DNA of 64,000 nt, taken from assembly GCA_013365365.1 (NCBI GenBank), contig JABVXU010000149.1, positions 52,317 through 116,316 on the forward strand, read 5' to 3'. Made by a program: the position numbers and the translations under genes. The stretch is from Cruorifilaria tuberocauda (Eukaryota > Nematoda > Chromadorea > Rhabditida > Onchocercidae). The notes beneath the pieces were generated by a model. It ran no database searches, was not told the DNA's origin, and saw only the letters and a list, made by a program, of their open reading frames with translations. Shown here in pieces: positions 51,186-64,000 of the stretch (its first letter is position 1; every line of letters starts with the position of its first letter).

Positions 51186-51284
51186 ATTGGCAATAATATG
51201 CTATCATTGATAAGAAGACCGAGACCGCCGAGTGCAGGAGGCACAGGACGCAATACGATTAAAGAAGCACAACACACTAGCTGA
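51186..51284 (+). CDS. possible terminal coding exon of an unrecognised gene
   Basis: After an acceptor (ccaatag) the plus strand reads IGNNMLSLIRRPRPPSAGG and continues to KEAQHTS and a TGA stop at 51282-51284. The segment is much richer in G+C than its neighbours, which suggests selection on coding. The peptide is basic and Pro/Gly-rich and is not recognised. Phase 0 entry is required. The minus strand is also open here but reads as a low-complexity hydrophobic peptide. Confidence 0.33.
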   Translation: MGNNMLSLIRRPRPPSAGGTGRNTIKEAQHTS

Positions 51285-51360
51285 ATAGCCCTACTGAAAA
51301 AGCACAGAGGCATAACCGCCCTCACGAGCATGACTCAACTGCAATATTTATATGTGTCTG

Positions 51361-51512
51361 TGTACGTGTATGTGTATACGTATCTATACGTCAGTGTTTA
51401 CGTTTTATACCAATGACCATTATGCAAACGTGTTATGTACGTGTATGCATGTGTATACGTATCTTATGTTAGTGTCTACGTTCTATTGTATATGAATGAC
51501 CATTATGTAAAC
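51361..51512. repeat. two-copy imperfect direct repeat, unit about 75 bp
   Basis: Copy one (about 51361-51431) and copy two (about 51436-51512) share TGTACGTGTATG, GTGTATACGTATCT, AGTGT-TACGTT and AATGACCATTATG-AAAC in the same order with small indels. This is a tandem duplication downstream of the orphan exon. Function unknown. Confidence 0.85.
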
Positions 51513-54500
51513 AAGCTCTTTCCTCTTACGTTTTTTCGTATGTAAATAAGCGTGACCAATTCGATTCCCGATCTCACCACTTGTTTATACAATCAATTTT
51601 ACCGCTAAATTAATCAGACTATCATTGTGGGACAGTTATCAGTTTGTTTATGGCGACAGCATTTTATCAAGATTCTACAGAAATACTCATGATGATAATA
51701 TGAGATTTGAAGATGAAGAAAGATCTGGAATGAAAAAAAGAAGGAAACAGGGATAGTGATAAATTTGTTCGCATTACTTTAATCATTTAAGCTTTGATAA
51801 TGTGCAAATTAATAACTTCCCTAAGTTGCTAATAGTGATAGAAACTAAAAACGAGTAGCATATTGGAAGAGATATTTTAATAAACTGAATTGAAATGATT
51901 TGATTTTATAGTAAATTTTTTTAGACTGTTAAAATTATACCTATATATTCAAAGATATTTAAATCACCAAACACCAGTAATGTCTAGTAATACAAATGAT
52001 TTTACAGCAAATATTCAGATGAATAACCAGTTCATTAAATTGTTTTCTTCCATGAGAAGGATTTTCTCAAATTCTGAAAGATTCTCTTCAATTTCTACGA
52101 TTGACCGTTTTCCCGAGCAGTCGGGAACATTTCACTTCGTGCTCGCTATCTGTGTACATTTAACAAAAAAAGGCATCAATTCTCCATGGGAAAATTGGGT
52201 ATTATATGATTTTTACTTCATAATTATATCAAGACACTTGGATAAATTAAATTCCTGTATCAATGTAATAAGACTGAGAACTTTATGCTTCTTTAAGTCC
52301 TTAGATTGTACTTATTCTAATCTAAGCAATTGCTAACGTCAAATGTAAGAGAATTTGACGCTTAAATTGGAAGTGAAGATGCATAGAAGAGAAAAACACG
52401 TGAAAAGAAGAAAGATGATACTGAGATGAGTATTGGAAATATTGGAAATCTCGGGAGAGAGGAGATGGGAAGAATGGAAAGAGAGGAAATAACTAACTGT
52501 CTGAGAATTTGTTCAGCAGAATTTATCGTATTTTTATGAAAATTTCTTAGTGATAAATGATACATGAATAATTATAAGCGGTGCTTTTCTAGGCGGACAT
52601 TGTTAGGAGAAATGAAAAGAATGAATGATGCTAAGAAGAACGAGAAGAAGAAGAATGGGAGCAGAGTCAGTGAGGCTTGAAATATTTGAACGAAATTTAA
52701 ATTCATAGAGTAATTCGTTGGTTACCATGAAAATTTTATAAATTCTTCTTTCGTCCGATGTCGAAATGAAGGAGTGAAATGGATGAAATGTTTTCTTAAT
52801 TCAAAAAATCAATGAAATATATTCGAAAAGTTAATAAATGTATCTTACATGCTAAGGATCAGGATTGCAACTTTCACCTAATATTAAAACATTAGATTAG
52901 ATTTAAAGATAATAATCCCCAATGATTTAGCTATTGATAGAATGGGGAAAATGACAGAATGAAAAAAAAGTTATGGAAGCGATCGGATCGCGGGAAAGCA
53001 ATGAATGATTATTTAACTTAACTCCGTGTAAGCGATCATTATTATTTTTTTCTTTTATTAAAAGATTGTTTTACGATAACGCAATTAGAAGATTTTATAA
53101 AGTACAATAAAAGGTGATATGGTGAAGCTCTTGAAAATACTGAAAAGTAAACTGATGTAATCACGATCAGATAGGTAATTATTACTCTTAAATGGTACTA
53201 AAAGTTGATTACGATGTCTTAGTTAACAGAGCGAAAGTTGTAGAAATTAGTGTTTTCAATATTATTTCAGTGATTTAAGAATGATGAATGCATCGATCGC
53301 TATTTTATCAAACTGAAAGAAAAATAGGGAATTAAAAGAAAGAAATTTCATATGTCCCATAAATAGTCTAAGTTAGTTAATGATCTGAAACTGTGTTTGT
53401 TTCGGGAAGTCTTCGTTGAACAGTAAATTAATTTAAGGAGAATCTTAAGTACGCAACTTTAATAATAATAAGTTAATAAAACATTAACTTAACAGTAAAG
53501 TTCGCCATTTCCTTCGATATTGTAAATAAATGGAACAAATGTCAATCGATACATTAATAAGTGCATCATTAGAAGGGATAAGAATAAAGTAAAAATTTGA
53601 AATTTTTGAAATTTCAAATATTTCACTTAAGAGCATATAGACCAAAAGATGGTGTTTGGAATTAGAGATGGATTGATTAGTGAAACGATTGGTATTCCAA
53701 TTGTTCAGTTGATCTGGTAGAGGAATTTAATGAAGAGCATTAGTATTAATGATTTGTGCTGTTGATAGAGTACCTCTTCCCTCGTTTCACCTCCTCTTAT
53801 ATCAGCATTCTGTTCTCCTAACAGATCGGTCTAGTTAGTTGCTACAATTCTGCATTAAGCAAATATTTTAAGATCGATATGCCTTTCCTTAGAAGCGCAT
53901 TATCGAGTTAAGTTACACCGACAAGTCATTAATGGTTTGTCTCCAAATTTTCCCAATATTTCTATTTCAGTTCAAAGTAATTCCGAAAAAAAAACCTGTT
54001 AGAAGTAAAAGATTTGAAGATTATAACATCATTCATATTTTTCAATTCTGATTCAGCCTAATACATTCCCAATGCACTACATATGTATTTAATTTTGATT
54101 CTTGAGACTTTTGAATTTTTAGAGAATTTCTGCTATCATTTCATCTCTTCATTCTTAGCCCTCAATATGTTAGCTAATCCCCACAATTGTTCTACGTCTT
54201 TTGAAATTAAAAAAAAGATCTTTGTAAGCATCCTCAGAAATTTCTGAAAGTTCTCCACAGGTCTTTGTTTTAGCACTTGAAATAATTTTAAACAAAATGG
54301 TTTTACAATTAGCTGAAACATGCTCAAGACCCTAAACTCTTGTACTCTAAAATACTCATTTTGAATGTTATGCTTCAATTTTAGAAAATTTTAACAAATT
54401 TAACGTAAACCTAAAATTGTTTGCTACAACGATCAGATATTTATTGCTTTTAATATAATGTTGTTTGGTACAGTCTATTTCCAAACCAACTAGCAAGCTT

Positions 54501-57500
54501 ATTGTGGTACTACAGACTAGTCTACTCCCAACGCAGAAAAGATCATTTCCAATATCATACTTGATGGGATGCAAAAATGAGTCTTTCATGTGATAAATAT
54601 TTCGGTTCAGATTACATCAATTCTCTCCAGTTAATTTTCTTTCTTTATCATGTTAGATAAAACGAATTATAATTAACTGAATTAAAATCGAATAAAGCAT
54701 ATTTTAACCCTGAAATTAACATAAGATCCTGTTATGAATTTATAGTTTTTGAAATAGAAGAAAATTGATAGGAAAAATACAAATAGAAAATTTAGCAATA
54801 ACAAGATTTGTCGAACATTTGAGCAATTGAACATTTGATTCATTAATTATAATGTAAAACAAAGGGTGGTATCATCTAACATTATAAGAAATTGATGAAA
54901 TCAATTAGATTTGAAAAAAAAAATCTTTTTCCAGATAAAGCTTTTGATATCACTGCATTTGTCCGCTCGAATAGGTACAAGTATAAATTAATGATATTTT
55001 TTGCAACTTTAAGAAATTTTTACAGGATCACAGCAATTATATGATAAAAACACACTCATACAAAACGACCTTTACTTAACCTTTGTAGCAGCTGACTCCT
55101 CAGTCACATTTCAAAACCAACGTGTCTTTGAGTAAAGCTAGGCCTACTAAGTTTCTCTATAAATTTTGGTTAAGAATTTGAAAAATAAGGAAATCAAACA
55201 AACATAAGCAAACGAACACTCTTCAGGGCTTTTCTTTAAATAACTAATTTTGCTAAAAGAATGAACTTTAAAGGATCGCTGATTGGAACAGCAGTTGCGT
55301 GCTACTTATTCCAACTCCTATTCAATTATGCTTTGTTGATCTGATAGCATTGAAAGAAGTTCACCTATCGATTGAAGACTACATAGAAATTCTACAGGTG
55401 ATTACTTCATCATATTCTTTCCAATCCATCATGTATGAAACTTTATTCAACTAGATTCAATTCAATTAAATTGTTTCCTGGTTTTTTTTTTCATTCTTAA
55501 AAGTTGAAGGATAGAATTGTTATAATGAAAATATATAGTAATTTGCAGCAAATTTTATTACCACAAAAAAAATTAAAATGGCCGTAAAATGAAAAATAAA
55601 AAAAGACGTACGGATTCGTTAATTTTAATCTTTTCTTGTTGAAATTTTGCCATTTCAATAGCATACTTTGGATAAGGAAATAACTTCTTCGATATCTTTC
55701 AGGAATTCCTCTTTTCCTAACTCAGAAAATTGTTTGATCCGAGAATTTTGCTAGTAGCCTCACGTTTTACGTTGATTTGATTTCTCACTTAATAGCCTCA
55801 TTTTGATATTTGAAAATTCATCTTTTTTTTCTCGGAAAAATAAAATTTATTGAGCGGAGTTGTCATTGTGTTTCAGTGCTGCTTTTTCCTCTCTCTTCTC
55901 CCCTCTTTCTCATATGACTGATCGAAATATTATCACAGGCATTGATAACATTGATGATGGAATTAATTCATCGGAAATGGCAGTGAAAGAGTGAGAATTA
56001 CTAATCGTAATGTTGCTACATATTTCATAGATCATATTAAACAAAATGTTCAGCTTATTGATTTTCGATATGATTATATTAAACAAAATTTTTAGCTTAA
56101 TGAGTTTCGAATTTAATCCTTTTATAATTAGCATGAAAATTAACTTTTTATGAAGCAAAATATTCGCATGTGAAGTATTGGCAATTAAAAAATAAATATA
56201 TTAAGATAATTGAAACATGAATATTTTTTTAAACTATTGATGGGAAGTGCTGCATATCATAAAAATTAAATAGATGAGATCACCGACGCAGTAGTTCCTA
56301 AAAATAAAGTTTGTTAAAAATGGACGGTATCGAAAAAGTGATGAAAGCAAATATTTGTTGGAAACTAAATTAAAGCCGCAGGCTTTATTGGAATATTAAA
56401 TAAGATACTGACTGGAATCTCAATTAATTTGAAATCAGATTTTTATTTTTTGCTCCATTTTTTCTCATACGATTATTATTTTGAAAAAAAAAAGGAAAAA
56501 TAAAAATATCAGTGAATGGATTATTTTGAGTTAATATGATCAATAAGATTTTAATGCTAAGGCATTCGTGGGAAATTGATCCTGAATTGGGTTTAACCTC
56601 TAACGTGCAGTTGAGGTATGAATAGGTGACACATCATGTCGAATATCGCAACAATTATGATACTGTTGATAGAGAAATTATGGATATTTTCATTTGTAAA
56701 CAATTCCTGTCATCCCACCTGGTCTTAATCCATTATGTCCATTTTAAAAGATATTACATAAGAGGACTAAAGTTACAGTTCTGTGAATAGGCTTTCGTTT
56801 GAGCTGATCCTAGAACAACGTTGCAGAAATTCATTTCCTCTACTGTATGAATTACGAAAAATTAGAATCATAATGAAATCAGTGAGATTATCATATTGTA
56901 TTAATATAACAGCATAGTTTTTTTTTTTTCAAATAATTAAAAAGATTAAACATTTGTGAATGTTATTGCTAAAATTGCTAATAATTGCCAGTTTAACCAT
57001 TATTTTTTCAAAATACAATGAATTAATTCAGTGTCGACAAGAAAATAATAAGCATCACAAGGTGTAACAGTTTTATTTCATACTGTTGCCATTAATAATT
57101 TACTTATTTGTTATATTTTTCCATTAAAAAAATTCTTTTTGCAATATTGTTGTGGCACATTTATTAATGTAGCATAGGCGTTATCAAGGTTGAAACTCGA
57201 ATGTCTCAATTTCTTTTCTTAGAATACCATCTACCTTCAAGAATTATAATCTGCCTCAAGAAAAATGATGAATTAAGATATCGTAATTCTATTTATTTTT
57301 CAAAGAGTAACTGTCTAGAAAAATGATAATTTTTTGCTAACAGTATTTTAGTAATATTATCTTTATTTCATTGAAATTATCAAATAATACAACAAATAAA
57401 ATATGGTTCCATGTATTACATGTATAGCTTATAAATATGCATATTAAAGCTTTCTTTAATCATTTAAATTCAAAAATTTCATTCAGTTCGGAAATTCTCG

Positions 57501-57884
57501 CTCCACATTGACTTTTTGTTGAAAACAGGTATCATAAAATTTGCTAAAAATATTTTATTAGTTTATTTACTAATTGTAATTGTAAAACGAATTGTGCTTA
57601 GATTAAAATAAAGAAATATTATGCCAAGCACTGGTCGAGAAATTATCATATCAAAAATTTCTGATAAACGGTTTAAGGTTTAAAATTTCCGAATTTTTAG
57701 TTTAAATTTTCGAATTTTAAAATTTCAGTAAATCTTTTATCCTTTGATTGTTGTATTCATCTTAGTGCCAATACATATCATCCAGTACATATTGTTTGCA
57801 TTGTTTAACAACAGCAATAACAACGATGAAATGATTATTTTATATCATAATCTGATCATTTGATCAATTTCCCAAATATACCTT
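51513..57884. other. 6.4-kb AT-rich stretch without a supported gene
   Basis: No exon chain or family motif was found. A plus-strand ATG frame of 118 codons (51980-52336) and two overlapping minus-strand frames (54136-54378 and 54368-54589, about 150 codons together) are the longest openings. Neither resembles a family I know and codon use is ordinary for AT-rich noncoding DNA. They are left as unlikely genes. No terminal inverted repeats or transposase motif was seen. Confidence 0.45.
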
Positions 57885-60800
57885 TTAATGAGAATTGTAA
57901 GATCTTTTCGAGCCATTCTTATTATTTATTTCTCCCATTGGCAAACCCAATTTACTGTTCAATCCGTTTTTCTCATCCGGAATATAACTTCGTTCTATTT
58001 CAAAACGCGGTCGTTCACTGAAAATGAATGGTCAGTTACTTGCTTACTTACTATTTAAATCATGCAATTATAAACCATTTCCGATTACCAAAAAGAAGAA
58101 AATTATTGACTTATTTGTGACTGAATACCTTAAAATATGCATTTTCAGCCTTACTAATTGCCGCTTCATTGCATTTTGCACTTCGCCATTAAAAAAGCAG
58201 TACAATACAGCAATAAATATGCCCTAAAAATTACGAACCTTAGTTAAATAAAAATATAAAATATTTGTTGTGAATCCGAGCACAAAAGGGAAAAAATACT
58301 AATATGCAAGATTTAGTTTAAATCGTTCTTAGGCCTTATTTAATTCTAGCATAGATTATGAATGAATGCTCATGATGTGGTTAATTTAAGGAACTATTTG
58401 AAAAACAACCTGAGAATGCTGTAAAATAGCAGAGCCAAGCATATAGACACTGCTGGGCTGTGATGGTTCGTAGAATAAAGGTATATTTGAAATACCAAGA
58501 AGTGGTACCAGCAAAAGTGTCGACTTCACTGTCCTCCTTAAATGAATATTGAAACAACTTATACTGTAAACCAAGTAAGATTTCAGGAGAGCGCCAAATT
58601 TACTGTGTAATTTACTCAGTTCAGTTTCGGTCAAATCAATTAGTCAAATGAAGTTACGATCCACACTATTTTTCTGATAGATCGAGTGAAAATTAACATG
58701 AAAAATAATCAAATTTAATTGGCATTGAAAATTAACAAAAATTTTTAATGATTCAAAAAATGATCAGAGATGAATGGTTCGTTTTCAGCACGAAATACAA
58801 TTCAACATATCGAGTAAAGAAAGTCGTAGAATCTCGAATACAACTCCGGTTAGACTTCAAGGAGTAAACATAAATCATGCTAGGAATAACCATATTTTCT
58901 TCGATTCCGCAGTACTTTCGGCGCGTAACTTTTGAACCAATATGATAACAATACCCAAAAGGAATAATAAATTTAACTGAAATGAAACGAATAAAGATAA
59001 CTATTAAAATTGGAATGAATATGAAATGTTTAAATGATAATTTGTTACAACTATGAATTAAAAATAATGGAAATAATTATTCGCAAATATTAAAATGAGA
59101 ACAGACAATTAATGCTAAGCCCATTGTTGCGGATAATATCCATAGATGAGCGCCTTGTGCATATGGTAACCAACAAAATGAATTTTGATTCTGACTTGAA
59201 TGTCTCTGATGAATAATAGTCCAACCGACGACAACAACAAACGGTACACCTGTAATTTTTTAAATTAATTTATCCTAATTATTCCGTCAATTATATTCGT
59301 TTGAACTGTATAACACGAAAAACCACCAATTTACTCTATCACTGGAATATGTTAGAATTATTTAAAGCTGATAGAAACAAATCAGTATTATTGAATTGAA
59401 TCCAATAATGTTGACTTGTGTTATCAAATGATATCCATTGTTAATATCATTGAGAACAATTGCTAATTTTGTGGAAAATGCAGTAGAACTTCTTCAAACA
59501 TTCAGTGCAACCATGCAACAACTGCAATCTTATGAGAGGAAATTTTCTCATTGTTAAGCTATCAAATTTTAAATTTCAACCTCAACCAATATCATTAACT
59601 TACCCCAACCACAAAAGAGAAAAGCGTAATTAGGACAATCAATGTTCCTCATTGCAAATACGGTGAAACGACTATATAAATATCCACCTTCAATAAGCAT
59701 CCACACAACTGATGCAACCTACAAATTTTTTTATTTAAGAATGAAGCTAGTATTGAATTGATGTTTTTAGAAAGCACTTAAAATTTATCCACAAGGGTTA
59801 AATTGGAAAGCTGATAAACAAAAGTACATCAGACAAAGGTACATCAGCCGTTCGTACTGCTCTTTTTTGTCCTCATCTATTTCTCATATTCTTAAACAGA
59901 AATAACATATTTCCAATTTCAGAACACTTGCAATCCTCTTCAACTTTTCTCAACTTGTAATTACTCTGTCTTTTTCTTATTGATAAAGGATGGAAAGGAC
60001 AGGAAGAAAAAATATCGTTGATTGCAATTGTCCTTTAACTTATGCCACTACTAAAATTCATCTAGCATAAATATGAACCTGAAAGTAGATAACCAGCCAA
60101 AGCAATAACTTGCAAATCCATTCCTGAAAATTAAATAAAATAGTAATTCAAATGCTATTAGTTTAGAGTAAATCGATACGCCTGTGAGCAGAAAATTCTT
60201 TTTTTGAATTATTATTTCTGCATGAAAGTATTTCTAAAATATCCTCTCATATTTTTAGAACTATTCTCTACTTAGTCATGAATGAATGAATGAAAAAAAA
60301 GGTGAAACATTGAAGTCAGCTAACATATTTATATAGAGGCATTGAGTTATAATAAGAGCAATCCTGAAAAAAATTCGTCGTCTGCGCAATTGTCCATAAA
60401 GCCAGCACAGTGAATCGAAATACAAAAGAGCTTGCAAGATTTTTATGAATTGAAAGGCGTTGACACTGGATGGAATTTAATATACCAAACAATATTAGGG
60501 CAGTTACTAGCAATGCCACGGAAACGATACTTAACGTTAATGATACGTTAATAACCATTTCACGAAGTAAATCTGGACACTGAAAATATTAGGACAAGCT
60601 TGCAATGAAAATTCTGAGGAAATAGAATTTGGCCGCTTACAGATAATTCTTCAACTTCTAATTGAATCTTTCAAAGCTTTTTTTCTTTTAAAAAATTCCC
60701 AAAATTTTTCATCAATTCTTATACTACTCTCTATTAAAAACCATTTGAAATTTGCGTAATAACTAAATATCTTTCAAAATTTGCTTTTTGTATTGTTTTG

Positions 60801-61481
60801 GTATGTACATTAAAAATCTTGTAGAATTTATCGCAAGCATGGCAGAAAAAAAAGAAGCAATTAATTACCGTCCTACAGAATCCAACAATACAATGAGGAT
60901 GGTACTTCAGTACGTCGATACATTGGGCATAAATCGGTTCTGCCCAACTACCATTCTCATTACAGATACGTTGGACGTTATAGTTACCTACAAAGGCTTT
61001 TACTTTGGACGTGCACCACTCGTAATTCACTAGCAAAGCATATTTGCAAATATTTGAAATGAAAGTGTTTGGAGCGTATTTGGAATACGATACTAATCGA
61101 AATGTAAAGTATTATTTCTTACTTCCATTAAAAACTTTTAAAATATACAAATTTCTCAAAAATTTCAGATCACAACATTTCCTATCAAATGGATATCATA
61201 AATTATACTGCGCTATGATAGTCATCATCGACATCATTCATATTTTTAAAACGAAGAAAATATGGACATGTTCCGCAAAAATTACTGAAGTTAAGTAAAT
61301 GATTAAATTCATGTTTAACTATTTTACTGATAAATCATCATTGAACTAATCAAACTGACTTTCAATCTCTTTGCAACCTTCGACATCTAGGCAGTACGAA
61401 AATGGACATTTTCTCTGTGCAACTTCACCCGATGCTGTTTTTTGCCAGCATAATGATCGATCAAAATTGGCCATGCAGTAG
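57885..61481 (-). CDS. class B (secretin-family) GPCR, possibly PDF-receptor-like (5' exon missing)
   Basis: Ten exons keep phase: 61481-61378, 61029-60869, 60579-60325, 60123-60079, 59718-59604, 59249-59107, 58976-58891, 58536-58410, 58223-58129 and 58017-57885 (stop TAA). The hormone-receptor domain has CWQKTASGEVAQRKCP and RICNENGSWAE. TM1-TM2 are in LTLSIVSVALLVTALILFG and SIHKNLASSFVFR. TM3 holds the conserved Cys in EWICKLLLW and then WMLIEGGYLYS, with the class B E-G-x-Y-L. TM4 has FCGWGVPFVVVVGW, loop 2 has CWLPYAQGAHLW, TM6 has RRTVKSTLLLVPLLG-type sequence, and TM7 has ILQHSQGIFIAVLYCFFNGEVQ. The tail ends NKNGSKRSYNSH. It is a plasma-membrane peptide-hormone receptor, probably Gs-coupled like its family. 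The C. elegans class B set is PDFR-1 and SEB-2/SEB-3; PDFR-1 is my best guess, unproven. The signal-peptide exon upstream of 61481 was not identified. Confidence 0.88.
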
Positions 61482-63119
61482 CTGAAATTTGATTGTCCAA
61501 AGAAATTTTTCGTAAAATCTCAAACTCATTTATCTTTTATTTGCTCTCTTCTCTTTGCAGTGAAGTTCACTACAGTTTTTTAAATTCCAATAAAAGTTTG
61601 ACTCTTGATTTCAACACTTTCAATCAATTTACTGGTTCAATTTTCAATAAGTGACAAACGCTTCAGATAAATGATTAATGAAATGAAACATTTCATGATT
61701 TGAAAATTTCCTCCACTTTAATATCCTATAAGCCAATATAATACATTTTAATTAACAAATTGTGAGAACCTACAATCAAATTTCAACCCATGAATGATTT
61801 GATCGAGGATATATTAATTATTTAAGTTTGAAGTTCAAGAAATGATTTACGTCGAATTTGCTTCGATTGCAATTGTTTGGAGGTGCTGATTAACCAGTTC
61901 CAAGCAGATGTTTCTCTCCCTTCCTACAACGCTTCCACTCATATGTCAGTTTTCAGTTCCTTAATTAAATTTCCCTTTAATTACATTATTTGGTATACAA
62001 TAAGGATGAAATGATTGAATCGAATATATGTAAACAACGTTTTATCTTTTGCTAGGAGAATTTCCTCTTATTCTTCACCCTTGCAAAGCTCCTATTCACT
62101 CTGCAAATTTGATTTTAGTTCATTTCACTTCACTGAATATAATACTGTATCAAGTATTATGAATAGAAAATGTATTAATTTAATTTGTAAAATTGCATGC
62201 TTAGGTATATTTGATATTTTTTTTATTAAATATATTGAAATCAATTGCAACTGTAATGCATTAACATGCGATGCAAATAAAAAAATTATGTCATGAAATT
62301 TCTTTTAATAAAAATGAAGAAGAGCTTGTTGAAAATATATTACGACCAATTTTGTATTTGTATTGAAATCTGAAGTATGTATATATTAAATAGGCTTAAA
62401 TTTGAGAAGTTTTAAGAATGACAATGTAAATGACGAAAAAAGATATTGGCAATGATATTGAAAGTAGGATTACTCTTTGTATAAATAATTTCCTCTTCAA
62501 GCTATCAACCAAAGAGTTGATAATGTATAAAGAAGCGGAAGCTCCCTCTTACTGAATCTTTTACGAAGATTTTTCCACTTCATTTAAAACAACTAATGAG
62601 TGAAAATTATAATGAAGAATAGGTATTTAGTTGAAAATTTGATATAACAAAGCAATCAAGTGTGTAACGTTTAGCATAAAATGTGAAAGGAAAATTTAAG
62701 AAGTCTATGTTAACCGTGTGATTATGGTATATAGGCTCAAACGGATAACCTAAAATATTTATGAATGACTTTTTAATTGATAAAACTATTGCTATGCCTA
62801 TGGCATCACTCACGGTTTTCTTATCAATTGTGAAAACATTTGGAAGAAATACAGAGCAAAATGCAGCATATAGCAATATACCTTTCTTGACGTGTAATTA
62901 ACTTTTGACTATCGAAATAACTGAAATGGTCTAAGCAAGCAAAATAGCTGCCAAAGTTCGAAACCAAAACATACAAAGTTGCAGCCTTCATTTTTTCCAT
63001 TCTTTTATGCTTTTTATTGCACTTGGCTTTCCATAAAATTTAACTTTCTGCTTCTTTTGAAGATAATAATAAATATAACGAGTTAACACATGAAATATAA
63101 ATTTAATTCTTGATTTTAG
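61482..63119. other. upstream of the class B GPCR; 5' exon and promoter expected but not found
   Basis: The GPCR's first placed exon opens in phase 2, so a signal-peptide exon leaving two bases must lie to the right. No convincing one was recognised. A plus-strand frame at 62015-62296 and a minus-strand frame near 62607-62876 lack family features or a good ATG. Confidence 0.4.
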
Positions 63120-63349
63120 CCAACAATAAATCATGTAAAAAGTCGAAAGAGTGTTTAGATAATAGATATGAAAGAAGTATTGAATTTGTAATATGCTGTT
63201 TGACACATATGGCCTTATTTATACCAGCTTCTAGAAAGACAAGAAGATTTTTTAGCAATCTAGCTTTCAATCCATCTTTTCCAGATAGTATTATTCATAT
63301 GAGAAGAGATCCATTTGAATCTGTTATGAGTAATACTACGAATCTCTAG
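63120..63349 (+). CDS. possible terminal exon of an unrecognised plus-strand gene
   Basis: A good acceptor (tcttgattttag) at 63108-63119 is followed by 75 open codons and TAG at 63347-63349. The peptide contains KSCKKSKECLDNRYER, a hydrophobic FVICCLTHMALFIPAS, then KTRRFFSNLAFNPSFPDS and ends VMSNTTNL. The end looks like a real C-terminus, but no family is recognised and no upstream exon on this strand was found. It may belong to a gene starting in the 61.5-63 kb stretch, or be chance. Confidence 0.3.
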
Positions 63350-64000
63350 TCGATATTTTGCTTAATTTTTACCATAAATTATGAATTTGCTTAAAAGGAA
63401 AGGAGGAAAAAGTCACCTGACAATTTCATATGAGCAACGATTCAATTACTAATGATAATGTTGAAAAAAGAAAAAAATATCTTATGAAATATTTGTAGAT
63501 AAATAAATCGAAATGAATGAACCAGGTATTTAAAAATGTTATCTTTCTTCCTCTTCCTTTCATTTCTCCGTAATACTGACATGGTAATTAATAAGAAGTA
63601 AAGAGTTTAACCCATCACAGGGTCAAAACTAGGAGAGAATGCAAATGAATATGAAAATTGAACTGTTCAGTTTATAGATTGAAAAATTGAACTTATCAGA
63701 ATGTCCAACTGGAACTGACGTTCCTATCAAAACTTACCGAATTTTACAGTGCTTCATGTATCATTAAATATTATAATGAAGTAGAATAAATAAAATCAAG
63801 GAAGTAAAAGGAGGAGGAAATTATAAGGCTTAAAAGTTGCCAAAATATATATATTGTTCATTGCTATCTGTATTGGACTTGCTTCATCTCTCTATAAATC
63901 CGTTCGTTATAGAAAAATTGCAACAAATCAATGGAAATGAATAAATGATTAAACGCAATTCGCGACAAGGAATATGATGAAATAATTAGCAAAAAAAAGA
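63350..64000. other. AT-rich window end, nothing recognised
   Basis: No exon, RNA gene or repeat could be supported in the last 650 bases. Confidence 0.4.

Noticed and set aside
51553..51575. ATTC-GATTCCC resembling a tRNA B box
   Set aside because: No A box at the right distance and no acceptor stem pairing.
54136..54589. Two overlapping minus-strand frames as a decayed transposon
   Set aside because: No transposase or reverse transcriptase motif and no terminal repeats were seen.

Overview
The window looks like nuclear DNA of a nematode, most likely a filarial or other spirurid worm. The DNA is AT-rich. Genes are broken into many short exons by AT-rich introns of about 100-600 bp with tttcag-type acceptors. 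The gene set is animal and nematode-specific: an NLP-3 neuropeptide precursor, Integrator subunit 10, an FGD/EXC-5-type RhoGEF, a K50 homeobox gene and a class B GPCR. The species is inferred, not read from a diagnostic locus. Almost no gene is visible as one open frame. The models below were built by hand from splice sites, reading phase and family motifs.

Layout. 0.3-1.5 kb (-): the 3' part of a TMEM184/Ost-alpha-type membrane protein running off the left edge. 6.06-10.58 kb (-): a complete 14-exon Integrator complex subunit 10 (699 aa, phases consistent). 11.49-12.06 kb (-): a complete two-exon nlp-3 neuropeptide gene (86 aa). 16.35-17.77 kb (-): three exons of a paired-like K50 homeobox gene. 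20.01-42.12 kb (+): one very large gene of more than 40 exons encoding a modular single-pass membrane protein. It carries a signal peptide, C-type lectin domain, LDLa, CUB, sushi and EGF modules, an Ig domain, an Eph-receptor-like ligand-binding domain, a Ly6/uPAR domain, HYR domains, Eph/GCC2-GCC3-type cysteine repeats, an EGF array, a pentraxin/LamG-like domain, more HYR, sushi and cysteine repeats, a transmembrane helix and a tail of roughly 230 residues. 43.01-48.41 kb (-): a complete 17-exon FGD/EXC-5-like RhoGEF (810 aa; DH-PH-zinc finger-PH). 57.89-61.48 kb (-): a class B GPCR lacking only its 5' exon(s).

The stretches between genes (about 12-16 kb, 18-20 kb and 51.5-57.9 kb) are AT-rich and show no supported gene. 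A CAA microsatellite lies at 49.6 kb, a partial tandem duplication at 51.4 kb, and a few orphan exon-like segments near 50, 51.2 and 63.2 kb.

The genes form no operon. The nlp-3 gene, the homeobox gene and the class B receptor are the kinds of genes used in neurons, but nothing here shows that they act together. The giant receptor starts divergently from the homeobox gene and ends convergently with the RhoGEF. It is the most unusual item, because an Eph-type ligand-binding domain sits in a protein with no kinase.
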